DNA of 6,601 nt, taken from GCA-2687515 sp963582805. Its GTDB lineage: Bacteria > Pseudomonadota > Alphaproteobacteria > Rhodospirillales > UBA2165. How positions within the stretch are numbered: position 1 is the stretch's first letter; each line of letters opens with the position of its first letter. Shown here piece by piece: positions 5,284 through 6,601 of this stretch. The stretch covers positions 1-6,601 of the forward strand of contig CAUZTZ010000254.1 of assembly GCA_963582805.1 (NCBI GenBank). The letters run 5' to 3'. A program made the translations under genes and the position numbers. The notes beneath the pieces are model-generated. The model made no database searches and had not been told where the DNA came from. It saw nothing but the letters and a program-made list of their open reading frames with translations.

Positions 5284-6060
5284 TTAGAACAGTTGCAGGA
5301 TGGTGCGTTCCGATTGCGCCGCGATGCCGGTGGCGGCGGCGGCCAATTGGCTGCGGGTTTGCAACGACAGAATGTTCGCGGCCTCTTCGTTGAGATAGGT
5401 CTGGGTCAGTTTCGCCTCGCCCGCCTGCAGGCTGTTCACCAGCTCATCAGTGAATTCTTCGCGAATTTCCAGGACCCCGGCGTTGGAGCCGATGATTTGG
5501 GCGGTGGAGCGGATTTGCGCCTTGGCGGCATCGATGCCGGCTTCGTTGGTGACCGCTACGCCGAGGGCGCTCGAATCGCTGGCGACGCCGTTTATGGTGA
5601 CGCTCGAGGTGCCGTCTTCGTTGAGGTTAATGCTCAGATCGTCGGGCGATGCGCCGATCAGATTGGTGCCGCCGTAAGACGCGTCGCGGGCAAAATTGTC
5701 CAACTGACCCTTGATGACATTGAACTGATTGGCAAGCTCCGCCTGTTTGGCGGCATCGTCGGTGGCGGCGTGCTGGCGCGCCACCGCTTTCAATTGGTCC
5801 AGGGTCTGATCGATGGTATTGAGGCCGTTGAGAGTTGTTTTAAGCCGGCTCGAACCTTGGCTGATATTATCCTTGATGGTGAGCAGATCCGCCGCCCGGT
5901 TGGAAAGGCTGTTGGAGATCGAAATCGCAATGGGTTTTTCGATGGCCGAGGAGAATTTCTTGCTGGTCGCAATGCGCGTCTGCGACTTTTCGATCAGCTC
6001 GGATATGCGTTGCGTGGCGCCGAGCGTGGTGCGAACGGATTGGCTGAGGCTGACGTCCAT
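5284..6060 (-). CDS. Short flagellin (flagellar filament protein)
   Basis: The 258-aa product has flagellin architecture: a coiled N-terminal D0/D1 half (residues 1-130), a small central part (about 131-175), and a C-terminal D1/D0 half. The C-terminus (EEFTDELVNSLQAGEAKLTQ, then NEEAANILSLQTRSQLAAAA and a final LQLF) closely follows the conserved end of short alphaproteobacterial flagellins. The variable D2/D3 domains of enterobacterial flagellins are absent. The ATG at 6060 gives the expected MDVSLSQSVRTTL opening; the frame extends to a TTG at 6102 with an unflagellin-like stretch, so the ATG is preferred. The segment at 30-43 (IATSKKFSSAIEKP) departs from the usual STGKKVNSALDNP-like consensus. 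No other flagellar gene is visible nearby, so it may be a minor or extra filament protein. A hook-associated FlgL-type protein is less likely given the C-terminus. Confidence 0.88.
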   Translation of the reverse strand: MDVSLSQSVRTTLGATQRISELIEKSQTRIATSKKFSSAIEKPIAISISNSLSNRAADLLTIKDNISQGSSRLKTTLNGLNTIDQTLDQLKAVARQHAATDDAAKQAELANQFNVIKGQLDNFARDASYGGTNLIGASPDDLSINLNEDGTSSVTINGVASDSSALGVAVTNEAGIDAAKAQIRSTAQIIGSNAGVLEIREEFTDELVNSLQAGEAKLTQTYLNEEAANILSLQTRSQLAAAATGIAAQSERTILQLF

Positions 6061-6246
6061 AATCTTTATTCCCGCGGTTCCGCTGCCATCGCCCCGATCC
6101 AAATTCGGGGCCTAAGGCCGGTTACTTTGCGTCCCGCCGTTTCCGGCAGTTTGCCAATGGGCGCGCTGATCCGGTTTGGCCGCGCGATCCCTCCAAATTC
6201 CCAAACCAACAATAGCACAGGATTTCGAATTTCGCTGTGACCGCAG
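6061..6246 (-). promoter_or_regulatory. Flagellin leader and promoter region with hairpins
   Basis: This 186-base gap lies upstream of the flagellin ATG and holds no gene. A perfect 7-base stem with a 7-base loop (GCCCCGA 6091-6097, TCGGGGC 6105-6111) sits about 30-50 bases before the start. It overlaps a second palindrome, GGCCT-A-AGGCC (6109-6119), so the two are partly exclusive. A 7-base inverted repeat, GGTTTGG (6173-6179) and CCAAACC (6201-6207), lies further upstream. Read on the minus strand, TGCTATTGT (about 6207-6215) resembles an extended -10 without a -35. A CAAAG...GCCCCGAA pair with 14-base spacing is a poor sigma-28 match. No -24/-12 sigma-54 promoter is seen. The Shine-Dalgarno is weak. 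Confidence 0.45.
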
Positions 6247-6601
6247 TCACACATCAGGATCGGCGGCCGACGCGCCCGCTAACTCCGATATAAGGCTTTT
6301 TTCCATAATTTCAATGTCTCCGCTGGCGTCGATCAGGGTCCAGTCCATGGCCCCTTGATCATAGCCTTCTTGCCGCCTTGCGATGGCAACCGTGGCGTCC
6401 GAGACATTGCCGGTGCGCCGCGCGATCCGCTGCTCCCGCTCAGGCAACGGGCTGTGCAGCCAAAAACCGCTGAAACCGGCGAAATCGGCAATCTCTCTGG
6501 CCATCTCATCGGCCAGCCGGGCCACATCCCGGCGTTGATCGGCGTCGGCATAAACCGCGTCCAGGATCACCGATTGGCCGCCCATAAGGGCGATACGGGC
6601 A
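6247..6601 (-). CDS. C-terminal part of a P-loop ATPase/kinase-like protein (AAA_33 type), truncated by the window
   Basis: The last 117 or so residues of a longer protein are visible, with the N-terminus beyond 6601. The sequence ARIALMGGQSVILDAVYAD, then GFSGFWLHSPLPEREQRIARR, then GNVSDATVAIARRQ and DWTLIDASGD matches the C-terminal half of P-loop kinase-like AAA_33 proteins. In these proteins a G-x-SVI-x-DA strand, an arginine-rich lid and a SDA-T/D-x-x-V-x-x-x-Q helix follow the Walker A part. In many proteobacteria this domain is fused behind an aminoglycoside-phosphotransferase-like domain. The fusion cannot be judged here because the upstream part is missing. Substrate unknown. The ATG at 6585 is internal by homology to the family and the frame is open to the edge. 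Confidence 0.75.
   Translation of the reverse strand, partial: ARIALMGGQSVILDAVYADADQRRDVARLADEMAREIADFAGFSGFWLHSPLPEREQRIARRTGNVSDATVAIARRQEGYDQGAMDWTLIDASGDIEIMEKSLISELAGASAADPDV

Noticed and set aside
6061..6102. Upstream TTG start adding 14 residues to the flagellin
   Set aside because: The added residues are Gly/Asp-rich and unlike flagellin N-termini, and the family start aligns with the ATG at 6060.
5293..6240. Long open frame on the plus strand, antisense to the flagellin gene (315 codons)
   Set aside because: It mirrors the flagellin codons, has no recognisable domain, and lacks a convincing ribosome site. The flagellin reading is strongly supported.

Overview
The window looks like a core-genome segment of a motile, Gram-negative alphaproteobacterium. 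Evidence: the gene order lptC-lptA-lptB-rpoN-ptsN; an LptB with a roughly 35-residue N-terminal extension; a very short flagellin of the type found in Rhodospirillales-like bacteria; and GC-rich codon usage. The family-level placement is inference.

Plus strand, 1-4670: an LPS-export and sigma-54 gene string. The 3' part of lptC (start lies upstream of the window) overlaps lptA by ATGA. LptA carries a duplicated OstA unit. A 146-base gap then holds small hairpins, an A8 tract and a possible 29-codon ORF that ends in an ATGA overlap with lptB. lptB (LPS-export ATPase) is followed after 12 bases by rpoN (sigma-54). A 210-base, AT-richer intergenic region rich in small palindromes separates rpoN from ptsN (EIIA-Ntr). 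The hibernation factor gene hpf/raiA that often sits between rpoN and ptsN is absent here. LptC, LptA and LptB work together in moving LPS from the inner membrane to the cell surface. RpoN and PtsN belong to nitrogen/PTS-Ntr regulation.

Minus strand, 4682-6601: a separate set facing the operon convergently (11 bases between the ptsN and hsp20 stops). Read in its own direction it contains the C-terminal end of a P-loop kinase-like protein (runs off the window), a 186-base leader with hairpins, a short divergent flagellin, a 137-base leader, and an IbpA-class small heat-shock protein.

The most interesting element is the leader of the small heat-shock gene. A candidate sigma-32 promoter is followed by about 70 nucleotides that fold into an upstream hairpin and then a hairpin sequestering the Shine-Dalgarno sequence. 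In that second hairpin a UCGCU sequence faces AGGA with one bulged G, which is the diagnostic geometry of a ROSE-type RNA thermometer. I see no mobile elements, CRISPR arrays, tRNA or rRNA genes.
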